Shown here: positions 1-7,405 of the stretch, piece after piece
How the letters are laid out: each line of letters opens with the position of its first letter
Numbering within the stretch: position 1 is the stretch's first letter
NCBI RefSeq assembly: GCF_001598275.1
Contig: NZ_BCYQ01000009.1
Span: 28,272 to 92,271, forward strand
DNA: 64,000 bases
Origin: Moraxella oblonga NBRC 102422
Lineage (GTDB): Bacteria; Pseudomonadota; Gammaproteobacteria; Pseudomonadales; Moraxellaceae
Direction: 5' to 3'
Translations under genes and position numbers: made by a program
Notes under the pieces: generated by a model
What the model saw: only the letters and a program-made list of their open reading frames with translations
The model's database searches: none
Told to the model about the DNA's origin: nothing

Positions 1-2
1 AG

Positions 3-272
3 TCCTATATTGTTAAGGGCAAAGGCAATTCTGAGAGTTTTTGTAGTTGTTCGCACGGGGCGGGCAGACGATTAAGTCGGGGTAAGGCAATTCGCTCATT
101 TAGCATTGATGATTTAAAGGCTCAAACGGTTGGTATTGAATGCCGAAAAGATAAAGGTGTGATTGATGAAATCCCAATGGCTTATAAAGACATTGATGAA
201 GTAATGGCAAATCAAAATGATTTGGTAGAAGTCGTCCATACATTAAGACAAGTGATGTGTATTAAGGGATGA
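3..272 (+). CDS. rtcB: RtcB RNA ligase, C-terminal part (5' end outside window)
   Basis: This is the last 89 codons of an RtcB-type RNA ligase, which joins 2',3'-cyclic phosphate or 3'-phosphate RNA ends to 5'-OH ends using GTP and Mn2+. The reading frame is open from the window edge to TGA. It carries the family's CSCSHGAGR segment, where the histidine is the residue guanylylated in E. coli RtcB, and the very conserved ending ECRKD...DEIPMAYKDID...DLVEVVHTLRQV.C.KG. Most of the protein and its metal ligands lie upstream and cannot be checked. The next gene starts 3 bases after the stop, so rtcB heads or belongs to an operon with the small genes that follow. That context is unlike the classic E. 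coli rtcBA arrangement, as no RtcA cyclase is seen here. Confidence 0.93.
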   Translation, partial: SYIVKGKGNSESFCSCSHGAGRRLSRGKAIRSFSIDDLKAQTVGIECRKDKGVIDEIPMAYKDIDEVMANQNDLVEVVHTLRQVMCIKG

Positions 273-275
273 GTT

Positions 276-815
276 ATGACCTATCCTTATGTTAATGACA
301 ATGGCAAACGCCGAGCCAATCATAAAGAATGGGACGAGATACGAGCGGAATTATCTCAATTAAAAGTTAAATTGCAATTAACTGATGATGAATTTCGCTT
401 GTTATCGCCTTATGATAATTGGCGTGAAATTCAAAATAACATTTATAAAAATTTTTGTAAAATAACTCATTATAATAAATTACCAATTATTTGGCAATCT
501 TTTAAAAATGAGTTTTATTTTATAGATAAATTGGCAGACCCTTATGAGCATTTAAATGGGCTAATTGATGACAATGAGAAAATTTGGTTTATTGTATCTT
601 ATGCTTATGATAGTAAACTTTGGTTTTATGAAGGCAAAATGTCAGTCATTCAAAAAGTGCTTGATGAGATAAGTTTTTATCCTACGGAATGTTATTTTGT
701 TTCCAAAAAATACCAATGGTTAATTGTCATCAATCACGCATATACCTTAATTGGTACAGGCGATATGGTTGAGCCTTTAAAAAATTTGTCAAAAAATTTA
801 AATGGTGATTTATGA
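276..815 (+). CDS. DUF6756-like small protein, possible immunity-type protein
   Basis: A 179-residue soluble protein with no signal peptide or membrane segment. From memory of the family, the second half matches the DUF6756 pattern: a KIWFIV strand, LWFYEG, an IQKVLDE helix, then YFVSKKYQWLIVINH and a final LIGTGDM. No catalytic residues are known for that family. Proteins of this sort are often found as single small genes in toxin-immunity neighbourhoods, so an immunity role is an inference only. The ATG lies 3 bases after the rtcB stop, with AAGGGATGAG as ribosome binding site inside the rtcB end. Its stop overlaps the next start by 4 bases (ATGA). Composition is more AT-rich than the housekeeping genes further on, which fits an accessory origin. 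Confidence 0.6.
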   Translation: MTYPYVNDNGKRRANHKEWDEIRAELSQLKVKLQLTDDEFRLLSPYDNWREIQNNIYKNFCKITHYNKLPIIWQSFKNEFYFIDKLADPYEHLNGLIDDNEKIWFIVSYAYDSKLWFYEGKMSVIQKVLDEISFYPTECYFVSKKYQWLIVINHAYTLIGTGDMVEPLKNLSKNLNGDL

Positions 816-1324
816 AAAGTTTACAAAATTTACTCAATGACAATCGGCTGATGTCATTAACCGTACCTTATGGTTGGTTGATGATAAAAAATAATCTGTT
901 TGATGTGGATTTGGATTGGCTCAATGAATTGGAGCATACCAATAATGACGATTATTTTATGCTAATGGAGTTTTATTTTAAATATAATGTCTTTAATGCT
1001 TATTTTAATTTTGTAAATAATGGCATTATTTCAAAATATGAAGGTATCAATTTGTATGTTTATAGTTATACAATTGTAGAAAATGACAAAATTATCCGTT
1101 TGGAATACGATGTTGATTTATCTATAAACACAAAACGCACAAGAAAAGGCAATGTTGATTTGAGTTCTGTGCATTCCTATGGTAAGCGGTTTTTAACATT
1201 TGATGATGTTAAAAATGCACTCAATCGCTTAATGATAATGGTATCTTTTGATATTGAAAAAATGCTTCAAAATAATGATTTCTCAAAATTTGAGACATTA
1301 TTAGAACGCAATGATTTGGTATAA
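812..1324 (+). CDS. Uncharacterised 170-residue protein in rtcB-linked cassette
   Basis: I do not recognise this family. The product is a cytosolic-looking protein of 170 residues, rich in Asn, Asp, Phe and Tyr, with no signal peptide. It has an N-terminal VPYGWLMIKNN stretch, an aromatic helix around residues 45-70 (LMEFYFKYNVFNAYFNFVNNG), a central beta-like part ending in YDVDL, and a C-terminal helical segment after FLTFDDVKNALNRLM. It starts inside the stop of the previous gene (ATGA overlap), so the two are almost surely translated together. The next gene starts 9 bases downstream. The setting next to DUF6756-like and DUF4279-like genes suggests another immunity-type or substrate-specific accessory protein, but nothing in the sequence proves this. 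Confidence 0.5.
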   Translation: MKSLQNLLNDNRLMSLTVPYGWLMIKNNLFDVDLDWLNELEHTNNDDYFMLMEFYFKYNVFNAYFNFVNNGIISKYEGINLYVYSYTIVENDKIIRLEYDVDLSINTKRTRKGNVDLSSVHSYGKRFLTFDDVKNALNRLMIMVSFDIEKMLQNNDFSKFETLLERNDLV

Positions 1325-1333
1325 GGATAAGTT

Positions 1334-1567
1334 ATGAAAACGCAAAAATCCCTAATTAAACTTGGGCAAGCATTAGAAAAAAATCCCAATCTAATCGCCC
1401 AGTCGCAAAAACCCATTAAACCCAGAAATTATCTTGCCCTAAATCCGCTATTACAAAAAGGCGGATTGCACGATAAAGATGATGTTGCTCTTGCCCGTAA
1501 AAAACAAAGACGGCAAACTCGGCAGGATTTAAGAAAAACTGATTGGTTAAATCAATCTGATATTTAG
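1334..1567 (+). CDS. Small basic protein of unknown function
   Basis: A 77-residue, strongly basic protein that I do not recognise. The N-terminal half is Lys/Gln/Pro-rich (KPIKPRNY). A middle segment LNPLLQKGGLHDKDDVALARKKQRRQTRQDLRK is helical and Arg/Lys-dense and could contact nucleic acid. A good ribosome binding site (AAGGATAAGTT) stands just before the ATG, and the next gene follows after 9 bases with AGGAGTAATTT, so it is probably a real gene in the operon and not a chance frame. An RNA- or DNA-binding role beside an RNA ligase is tempting but is inference. Confidence 0.5.
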   Translation: MKTQKSLIKLGQALEKNPNLIAQSQKPIKPRNYLALNPLLQKGGLHDKDDVALARKKQRRQTRQDLRKTDWLNQSDI

Positions 1568-1576
1568 GAGTAATTT

Positions 1577-2416
1577 ATGGAACAAACTTATTTTTATTTA
1601 ACCATTACAGGTAATGGCAACGCTCATGAAATTAAAGAGCAGTATAATTTGTCCGAGTTTCAGGCCTATAATCAAGGCGATTATGATGAATGTTATGGTT
1701 ATTTGCAATATCAAACGATGTGTTTGCGTTACCCAGAGTTTCTAGATGATAATAAGCCAAAAGATATATTATCTAAAAGAATTGTGGGTAAATTATTAAA
1801 ATTGCCCAAAGAATTTAAAATCACGGTTTATGCGATTTATCATACTTCAACCGACAGTCTATCACACGGATTTTTTATAGAAGAGCAGGATATTAGAGCA
1901 TTGGCATTATTAAAAGCGGATTTTATAATGTGTTCTAAATTACATTATTTTCCATTGCATTATGATTATCCAAATACTGTCATAGATGAACATATTTTTA
2001 ATAAAGAGCCTGATATTATTACCGAAAGAAAGGCTTGTTTTATGGTAAGTAGTTATCAATATAGAATTGATGAGATTGCAAAAAAAATTGGATTTATGAG
2101 CAATGATGAATCTTTTAATGTTGGCGATAAAAGATTTGTGAATGGTAAGTCTTGTGTTTATTTTTCATCATTTAAGTATAAAGCCTTAAAGGGCAATAAT
2201 TTAAATGAAAAAATTAAACATTTGGCTGATGAATTATATCCTTATAAAGACAATATTTTATCATCAGCGAATGATATGGATATAGAATGCTGGGTTAATA
2301 TTTCGGGAAGTATGCCAGATGAATATCAATTAACCATTGCTCACGAAACACTATTAAAATTTGCCCAAATGCGATTATCGTTGGATTTTAGGATGTATTT
2401 TGAGAATGGGTATTGA
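1577..2416 (+). CDS. DUF4279-like protein, apparently two domain copies
   Basis: A 279-residue soluble protein. The C-terminal half (about residues 152-275) has the DUF4279 layout: a first strand FMVSSYQYRIDEIAKKIGF, a V-G-D-K-R turn, a helix in which LNEKIKHLADELYPYKDNI precedes a C-W-V strand, and the ending LLKFAQMRLSLDFRMYF. The N-terminal half (FYLTITGNGNAHEIKEQYNL, NQGDYDE, CLRYPEFLDD) looks like a diverged second copy. DUF4279 proteins are of unknown biochemical function and turn up as small accessory or immunity-type genes. It is the last gene of the rtcB-linked unit: an inverted repeat with a T-run follows its stop. The family call comes from remembered patterns; a profile search would settle it. 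Confidence 0.55.
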   Translation: MEQTYFYLTITGNGNAHEIKEQYNLSEFQAYNQGDYDECYGYLQYQTMCLRYPEFLDDNKPKDILSKRIVGKLLKLPKEFKITVYAIYHTSTDSLSHGFFIEEQDIRALALLKADFIMCSKLHYFPLHYDYPNTVIDEHIFNKEPDIITERKACFMVSSYQYRIDEIAKKIGFMSNDESFNVGDKRFVNGKSCVYFSSFKYKALKGNNLNEKIKHLADELYPYKDNILSSANDMDIECWVNISGSMPDEYQLTIAHETLLKFAQMRLSLDFRMYFENGY

Positions 2417-2423
2417 GTTACTG

Positions 2424-2452
2424 AATCAACTCCAAAATGGGGTTGATTTTTT
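2424..2452 (+). terminator. Intrinsic terminator of the rtcB-linked cassette
   Basis: A hairpin with arms AATCAACTCC and GGGGTTGATT around an AAAAT loop is followed directly by a run of T. It starts 8 bases after the stop of the DUF4279-like gene and lies before the toxin-antitoxin operator, so it separates the two transcription units. Confidence 0.65.
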
Positions 2453-2483
2453 GGTATTTTTCTATAAAATAGTAAAAAATACC
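2453..2483. promoter_or_regulatory. Palindromic operator/promoter of the toxin-antitoxin pair
   Basis: An inverted repeat of about 31 bases, with arms GGTATTTTTCTAT and ATAGTAAAAAATACC (one extra base in the right arm), sits 21 bases before the antitoxin ATG. Phd/YefM antitoxins bind palindromes over their own promoter, so this is the expected autoregulatory site. No clear -35/-10 pair can be separated from the AT-rich background. Confidence 0.6.
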
Positions 2484-2504
2484 CTTTTATATAGGAAAAA
2501 CACA

Positions 2505-2801
2505 ATGCTAACCGTAACTTCTGGGAGCTTGCAGACCAAGTTTGGTGAGATTTCCAACATTGTCAAAAGTCGTGAGCCTGTGATAATTACCGAGCAAGAC
2601 AAGCCAACGATGATGTTGATGGCTTATGATGATGGTATGGAGATTTTACGCCAATACCACGCCAAAAAATTCATTGCTTTTTTGGACGAGCGAGCCAACA
2701 ATAATGAATACACAAGTGATGATGAATTGGCGGATTTATTGGCGATGATTGATGAAGAGCGAAATTTGGTTTATCAAGAGAAGTTAGCTAACAATGCCTG
2801 A
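2505..2801 (+). CDS. Phd/YefM-family antitoxin
   Basis: A 98-residue antitoxin of the Phd/YefM fold. The N-terminal part (LTVTSGSLQTKFGEISNIVKSREPVIITEQDKPTMMLMAYDD) is the usual DNA-binding and dimerisation domain: a helix that sets up the operator contact, then the strand pair ending in a hydrophobic Met/Leu strand. The acidic C-terminal tail (residues 62-98, Asp/Glu-rich helix) is the part expected to wrap the toxin. An upstream in-frame ATG exists at 2361, but it lies inside the previous gene and before the operator, so the start at 2505 is preferred. The gene overlaps the toxin start by 8 bases, the normal coupling for such pairs. Confidence 0.82.
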   Translation: MLTVTSGSLQTKFGEISNIVKSREPVIITEQDKPTMMLMAYDDGMEILRQYHAKKFIAFLDERANNNEYTSDDELADLLAMIDEERNLVYQEKLANNA

Positions 2802-3216
2802 TATTTTTATTAAACCGCCAATTGTTATTGATACCAATTTACTCATTAGTGCAATGATTTCGCCAAATTCTATCATTCACGAAGTATTAAAAAAGGCGTT
2901 GGAAGACCATACAATTTGCACTTCACAAAAAACCTTAGATGAATTTTTGGAAGTGGCAACAAGAGATAAATTTTTACGCTTTTTTAGAAATATTGCCGAT
3001 AGAGATAAGTTTATTGCATTTATTATTCAAGTCAGTAAAATTATTGAGCCAGCTTATCGTGTGAATGATTGCCGAGACCCAAAAGATAATATGTTTTTGG
3101 AAGTGGCATTAACTTGCAATGCAATTTATTTGGTGAGTGGCGATAAAGATTTATTGTCCTTAAATCCTTATCATCATATTCAAATTATTACCCCTGCACA
3201 GTTTTTGGAAATTTAA
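2794..3216 (+). CDS. PIN-domain toxin (COG1569-type RNase)
   Basis: A 140-residue PIN-domain protein, the toxin half of the pair with the Phd-like gene. PIN toxins are Mg2+-dependent RNases. The acidic centre is visible: D13 in VIDTN, E50 in TLDEF, the Asp pair in DCRDPKDN near residue 100, and Asp in VSGDKDLL near residue 120. Length and motif order match the putative toxin family COG1569 better than classic VapC. All catalytic acids are present, so the toxin is probably active. It is convergent with rnhB, whose stop lies 9 bases away. The RNA target cannot be predicted. Confidence 0.82.
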   Translation: MPDIFIKPPIVIDTNLLISAMISPNSIIHEVLKKALEDHTICTSQKTLDEFLEVATRDKFLRFFRNIADRDKFIAFIIQVSKIIEPAYRVNDCRDPKDNMFLEVALTCNAIYLVSGDKDLLSLNPYHHIQIITPAQFLEI

Positions 3217-3225
3217 TATTCCAAT

Positions 3226-3966
3226 TCAAAACAACTCCCCCTGCCCATTTGCAATCATCGTCCGCATGGGATTAAAACTTTTACGATGCTCTTTTAATAT
3301 GCCATATTGCATAATCGCATCACGATGGGCTTTACTGGCATAGCCTTTATGTTTGTCAATCTGATAATTGGGGTAGAGTTTGGCATATTCATTCATGATG
3401 TTATCACGGTAAACTTTTGCCAATATACCGGCACAGGCAATACTGCTATGTATGCCATCACCTTTAATTAATGTTTGGATATTTTTTTGAAAATTTTTGA
3501 AATTATCAGACAATATTGGCGTAGCATTGCCATCAATTAAAATATTTAAATTGTTATTTGGGTTTATTTGATTGATAATGATTAAATTTTCAATTGCCAA
3601 TCGCATGCCGAGTAGAGTTGCTTGATAAATATCAATCTCATCAATCACAAAGGCAGGAACATCAATGATGGCATAACTTTGACAATATTGTTTGATGGGT
3701 TCAAATAATTGATTTCGCTTTTTTTCAGATAATTTTTTACTGTCATTAATCATTGAAAATGACGTATTTGATAAATCTATTTTTCCAAATTCGCCCGTCA
3801 GATGATTGTCCAAAATTACCGCCCCCACCGTCATTTGACCAAATAAAGAGCCACGACCCACCTCATCAATACCAATCACAATGGTATTGCTATTTAATTC
3901 ATGATTTTTATGGCAAATGATTTGGCAATCATTGAGGTGGGTGTTTTGGGTGTGGGCTTTTATCAT
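3226..3966 (-). CDS. rnhB: Ribonuclease HII
   Basis: RNase HII cuts the RNA strand of RNA-DNA hybrids and starts removal of single ribonucleotides from DNA. The catalytic domain begins near residue 30 with GIDEVGRGSLFG (D34, E35 are the first metal ligands). It continues with NDSKKLSEKKR, the LIDGN segment carrying another acidic residue, and a final helix region HKGYASKAHRDAI. The protein has 246 residues, longer than the roughly 200 of E. coli because of an N-terminal addition of about 28 residues with no recognisable domain. No later ATG fits the family start, so the first ATG is kept. The last aspartate region (KVYRDNIM) is intact. Confidence 0.95.
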   Translation of the reverse strand: MIKAHTQNTHLNDCQIICHKNHELNSNTIVIGIDEVGRGSLFGQMTVGAVILDNHLTGEFGKIDLSNTSFSMINDSKKLSEKKRNQLFEPIKQYCQSYAIIDVPAFVIDEIDIYQATLLGMRLAIENLIIINQINPNNNLNILIDGNATPILSDNFKNFQKNIQTLIKGDGIHSSIACAGILAKVYRDNIMNEYAKLYPNYQIDKHKGYASKAHRDAIMQYGILKEHRKSFNPMRTMIANGQGELF

Positions 3967-3981
3967 GGTACAGTATTATAT

Positions 3982-5868
3982 CTAGTAATTTTGATCAATG
4001 GGTTTTTGTAATCTTGGGCGATTGGGTTTTAATTTGTCAAGGAGTGTTTGGCTAATTGGTATCGGCTCATCAAGAATTTGACTGGCTAATACATCTGCAC
4101 ACAATGGAGCAAAACAAAAACCTTTTGAACCCATGCCGTAAATAGTATAAACTTGGCTATTTTGTTTGTCAATTTGCCCCATAATATTTCCTACTAAGGG
4201 GTGATAATCGGGTGTTTGGGCTCTAATACTGGCACGACCTTGTAAATCATTTGTGTGAATATTTAATTGTTTGGCGATGTTGGGTAGGCTTTGGTTTAAT
4301 TTATCCAAATTAAACTGATGTTCATCAGCTCGTACACTTGTGTCTGTATCATTACGTACAAAACTTGCCCCCATTAAAAAGACGTTATCATCATTTTTAG
4401 TAAAAGTTGCACAATAGCCGTCATATTTAATGGGGGTTTCTAATGATTTTAATTGGGCTAATTTATCATTGATATGTAACCATGAGATTTGCCCGCGTAT
4501 TTTTCTAGGATTAAATAAAGCATTGTTTAATAAATAACTTTCAAATCCTGCACAAATTACAGCTATGTCTGATGATAATTGTTCATCATCATTATTTATA
4601 ATGACTTGATTGTCATTTTGATGAATGCCTGTAACATGAAATGTTTTAAAATGAATTAAAGGGTGGGATAAAATAAATTTTGCCAGTTTTTGGGTATCAA
4701 TTAACCCTGCTTTGGCAATAAAAGTATTGATGATTTGCTGATTAAAATCGTCATTGTCCGAATTAAAGTCATCATTAATGATATGAATGAGTTCATTAGG
4801 ATAATCTTTAACCAAATTTGCCAATTTCTCATGTGATTTTTGGGTGGGTAGCATAAAATCCACCACCCCTGTTTGACTAAAAATCTCATCATCAGCAAGG
4901 GTGTTTAGCGTGCGATAAATCCGCTCACTGTACAAAAAACTTATCGTCGATAAATGGTGGGCGACTTCGCTGATTTGCGTGAGTTTGGGGGCGAACAGGG
5001 CTTTGGGGTTGCCTGACGCACCTGCGAGCGGGGCGGTTTTGTCCACGAGTGTAACAGCAACGCCACGACTGGCAAGGGCATGGGCGGTAAATAGTCCTGA
5101 CACGCCCGCCCCGATGACAGTGGCGGTTTTGGGCGTGGGTGTGGGGGCGAAGTCGCCTGTAAAATGGGCGGTTATCATCTCTCGTTTACGCCCAAAGCCT
5201 TTGATTTTTTGGACATTCATGCCAATGCCCTGTAAGGCACGGCGAACCGCTCCGCTACTCGTAAAAGTGGCAAGGGTGGCGTTGGGTTTGGATAGATGTT
5301 TAATTTGATTAAAAATACCCTCAGACCATAGTTCACTGTTTTTGGTAGGGGAAAAGCCATCCAAAAACCATGCATCTGCTTTGGCATTCATCTGCACAAA
5401 ACTTTGATAAGCGTCCCCAAACCATAAGTCAAGTACGATGTTGCTAAAGTGTAGGCGATGACAGCCCAATAACATCAAGGGGTAGTTGCTGATGAGTGTT
5501 TGGGCAAAAGCAAAAATGTCGTCATTTTGCCAAACAGATAAGGCGGTCATAAGGTCGGGTTTGGTGAGAGGGTATTTTTCTGTACTGATAAAGTAAAGGC
5601 GAGCGGAGGGTGGGGCGGTTTTTTGCCATAAAAGACAAGTTGCCAAAAAATTCAATCCTGTACCAAAACCTGTCTCAATGATGGTAAAGGATTGACTTTC
5701 TTGTAAATTTGCAAATCTGCAAGGTAGGTCATTGCCTTGTAAAAAGACATATTCGGTCTCGGCAAGACCACCTGTTTTTGAAAAATAAACATCATCAAAG
5801 GCGGTGGAAACTGGCGTGATGTTGCCTTGTTCATCTGTTTGCCATGTGATATTTGCAGAAATCATCAT
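3982..5868 (-). CDS. mnmC: Bifunctional tRNA mnm5s2U biosynthesis protein MnmC
   Basis: MnmC makes the last two steps of 5-methylaminomethyl-2-thiouridine at the wobble base of tRNAs for Glu, Lys and others. The C-terminal FAD oxidase removes carboxymethyl from cmnm5U, and the N-terminal methyltransferase adds the methyl group from S-adenosylmethionine. The N-terminal half shows FDDVYFS, ETGFGTGLNFLA (SAM site) and WFLDGFSPTKNSELW. The second half starts with the dinucleotide motif VIGAGVSGLFTAHALASRG and ends with GMGSKGFCFAPLCADVLAS. I use the ATG at 5868 (628 residues) because the homologous region starts there and it lies one base after the stop of the upstream gene; a longer start at 5943 would be buried in that gene. 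Confidence 0.94.
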   Translation of the reverse strand: MMISANITWQTDEQGNITPVSTAFDDVYFSKTGGLAETEYVFLQGNDLPCRFANLQESQSFTIIETGFGTGLNFLATCLLWQKTAPPSARLYFISTEKYPLTKPDLMTALSVWQNDDIFAFAQTLISNYPLMLLGCHRLHFSNIVLDLWFGDAYQSFVQMNAKADAWFLDGFSPTKNSELWSEGIFNQIKHLSKPNATLATFTSSGAVRRALQGIGMNVQKIKGFGRKREMITAHFTGDFAPTPTPKTATVIGAGVSGLFTAHALASRGVAVTLVDKTAPLAGASGNPKALFAPKLTQISEVAHHLSTISFLYSERIYRTLNTLADDEIFSQTGVVDFMLPTQKSHEKLANLVKDYPNELIHIINDDFNSDNDDFNQQIINTFIAKAGLIDTQKLAKFILSHPLIHFKTFHVTGIHQNDNQVIINNDDEQLSSDIAVICAGFESYLLNNALFNPRKIRGQISWLHINDKLAQLKSLETPIKYDGYCATFTKNDDNVFLMGASFVRNDTDTSVRADEHQFNLDKLNQSLPNIAKQLNIHTNDLQGRASIRAQTPDYHPLVGNIMGQIDKQNSQVYTIYGMGSKGFCFAPLCADVLASQILDEPIPISQTLLDKLKPNRPRLQKPIDQNY

Positions 5869-5869
5869 A

Positions 5870-6265
5870 TCACCAATCGGATTTGTTTTTATTGACGATA
5901 AACCACACCGAACCGATGCCAACAAACAGTCCTGCCAATACACTCATGGCACCATAAAAGAACATTTGTCCACTACGCTCATTTACCAGTACATTAACCT
6001 GTGTGGTCAGCTCATCAACCCTGCTTTGAAGTTCGGCATTTTTAGCAAGCAAGTCGGTATTGGCTTGCGACAATTCGCTTTCATCAGGCTTTTGAAGCTC
6101 TGCCAGTGTGGGGTTTTTGGGGTTATGAGGGTTGGCAGGGACAGATAGGGTGGTTTTTTCTTTATCCTTACCCTTGCTGTCCTTATCTTTGCTGTCATTT
6201 TGTGCGTGTGATGTCATGACATTGCATGCTAAAATAACACATAAAGCAATGATAATTTTATTCAT
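5870..6265 (-). CDS. Small exported coiled-coil membrane protein, function unknown
   Basis: A 131-residue protein with an N-terminal signal peptide (MNKIIIALCVILACNVMTSHA), a very charged Asp/Lys linker, a Pro/Asn spacer, and a coiled-coil stretch ELSQANTDLLAKNAELQ that continues to about residue 95. One C-terminal transmembrane helix (FFYGAMSVLAGLFVGIGSVWFIV) ends in a short basic tail. The topology is thus a periplasmic coiled coil anchored by the C-terminus. The layout recalls E. coli YgiM without its SH3 domain, but I do not name it so. The start at 6265 overlaps the yciI stop by 8 bases, and mnmC begins one base after its own stop, so all three form a translationally coupled unit. Confidence 0.65.
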   Translation of the reverse strand: MNKIIIALCVILACNVMTSHAQNDSKDKDSKGKDKEKTTLSVPANPHNPKNPTLAELQKPDESELSQANTDLLAKNAELQSRVDELTTQVNVLVNERSGQMFFYGAMSVLAGLFVGIGSVWFIVNKNKSDW

Positions 6266-6566
6266 GCGTATCTGCCTGTGGTAGGACTTGCACAAAAGGG
6301 CGAACGTCCACATGACTGTATACACCGCCATGCAAATACGGCTCATCAGCAACCCATGCCCGTGCTTGCTCGATGTCGTCAAAATGGGCAATGATAAGAC
6401 TACCGCTCATGGCGGGTTCACCGTGAGATATGGGTGTAGGACCTGCCACAACAATGCGGTTCTGGGCGTGTAGGGCGGTCAGGCGTTCTACATGAGCAGG
6501 GCGAATTTCGGATCGTTTGGCAGTACTGTCCGCCACATCATGTCCAATAATAGCAAATAAAGGCAT
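6258..6566 (-). CDS. yciI: YciI family protein
   Basis: A 102-residue protein of the YciI/YCII fold, a small ferredoxin-like dimer related to dehydrochlorinases and of unclear substrate. Family features seen are the strand FAIIGHD, the helix start RPAHVERLTALHA, the GPTPI turn, SGSLIIAHF, and ARAWVADEPYLHGGVYSHVDVRPF. The conserved His of the RPAH segment and Asp of the DEPY segment, thought to form the active pair, are both kept. Of two ATGs 6 bases apart, the downstream one (6566) has the better spacing to the GAGGA ribosome binding site. It stands next to yciB, as in many proteobacteria. Confidence 0.9.
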   Translation of the reverse strand: MPLFAIIGHDVADSTAKRSEIRPAHVERLTALHAQNRIVVAGPTPISHGEPAMSGSLIIAHFDDIEQARAWVADEPYLHGGVYSHVDVRPFVQVLPQADTHE

Positions 6567-6615
6567 AATCATTCCTCATGTTTGTTAAAGTATATTTGGG
6601 TTATTTTTTGGTGGT

Positions 6616-7224
6616 TTATTCTATTTTAAAGTGTTTGCGAAGTATGATAAACATAGCTATCATAAAGGTTATCATCACAATCATATCACCAAAGGCGGTA
6701 AATTCTCCCCAATATTCGCCTCCTTTAAAGATAAAGGCAAAAAATGTATGTAGGCTTGCCATTAAGACAAATAGTCCCACCCATGCCCAGTTGAGTTTTG
6801 TCCAACCTGATTGGGATAAACTTAAAATGGGGTCAAATAACTTATGAATGATGGGCTGTTTATTTTTGTTAAATAAGGGTGAGATGGCAAGTCCGATGGC
6901 AAAAGCAAGATTAATCAGTACTGCTTTTAAGCGAATGTAGTAATCATCGCTTAAAGCTAATGTTAGACCACCAAACACTACTGTCATGAGCAGAACAAAC
7001 CACTGCTGTTTGTCCAAGCGAAATTTTTGACTGATAAATAAATAGCCATATACAAGCAAGGTGGCGATGACCAGTCCAAGTGTACCCACCAAAATGTGAT
7101 TGTTATCTACGCCACCTGATAGCCCAAATGTGGTTAAAAGTGGGTGGTTGGCATCCATTTTATCGGTTTTTTTATAAAGGATAAAAAATATGATGAGTGG
7201 AATAAAATCAAGTAGGGGTTTCAT
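6616..7224 (-). CDS. yciB: YciB / IspZ inner membrane septation protein
   Basis: A 202-residue polytopic inner membrane protein of the YciB (intracellular septation protein A) family, linked in E. coli to envelope synthesis and cell division through interactions with the elongasome and divisome. Signs are the N-terminal LLDFIPLIIFFILYK, about five or six hydrophobic helices, the central QQWFVLLMTVVFGGLTLALSDDYYIRLK, and FKGGEYWGEFTAFGDM near the C-terminus. Length agrees with the family (about 180-200). It is the first gene of the minus-strand run toward mnmC; the yciI gene begins about 50 bases after its stop. Confidence 0.88.
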   Translation of the reverse strand: MKPLLDFIPLIIFFILYKKTDKMDANHPLLTTFGLSGGVDNNHILVGTLGLVIATLLVYGYLFISQKFRLDKQQWFVLLMTVVFGGLTLALSDDYYIRLKAVLINLAFAIGLAISPLFNKNKQPIIHKLFDPILSLSQSGWTKLNWAWVGLFVLMASLHTFFAFIFKGGEYWGEFTAFGDMIVMITFMIAMFIILRKHFKIE

Positions 7225-7292
7225 GGGTATTTTGGTTTGGTAAAATGGTTATTTTACATGGTTTTGGTGGAAAAAACCACCGCCATTCAAAC

Positions 7293-7323
7293 AAAAATCC
7301 CTAAGCTCATTGCTTAGGGATTA
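7293..7323 (-). terminator. Intrinsic terminator of tRNA-Glu
   Basis: Arms AATCCCTAAGC and GCTTAGGGATT around a five-base loop are followed on the minus strand by TTTTG. The hairpin lies 7 bases after the CCA end of tRNA-Glu. Confidence 0.75.
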
Positions 7324-7329
7324 TAAAAT

Positions 7330-7405
7330 TGGCACTCCATAGGGGATTCGAACCCCTGTTACCGCCGTGAAAGGGCGATGTCCTAGGCCTCTAGACGAAT
7401 GGAGC
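7330..7405 (-). tRNA. tRNA-Glu (UUC)
   Basis: The 76-base minus-strand gene folds as a cloverleaf with the anticodon loop CTTTCAC (anticodon UUC), the T arm GGGGTTCGAATCCCC, and an encoded CCA end. The D-arm sequence TCTAGAGGCCTAGGA is that of gammaproteobacterial tRNA-Glu. The acceptor stem is GCTCCAT/ATGGAGT, giving a G1-U72 wobble pair and a C2-G71 pair, whereas E. coli has G1-C72 and U2-A71. UUC is also a substrate for the MnmC modification encoded nearby. Confidence 0.97.

Noticed and set aside
2361..2504. Longer form of the antitoxin
   Set aside because: The longer frame begins inside the preceding gene and reads through a terminator and the operator palindrome.
4979..5308. Plus-strand frame opposite mnmC
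   Set aside because: Entirely within mnmC on the other strand, low-complexity Ala/Val/Pro composition, no ribosome binding site.
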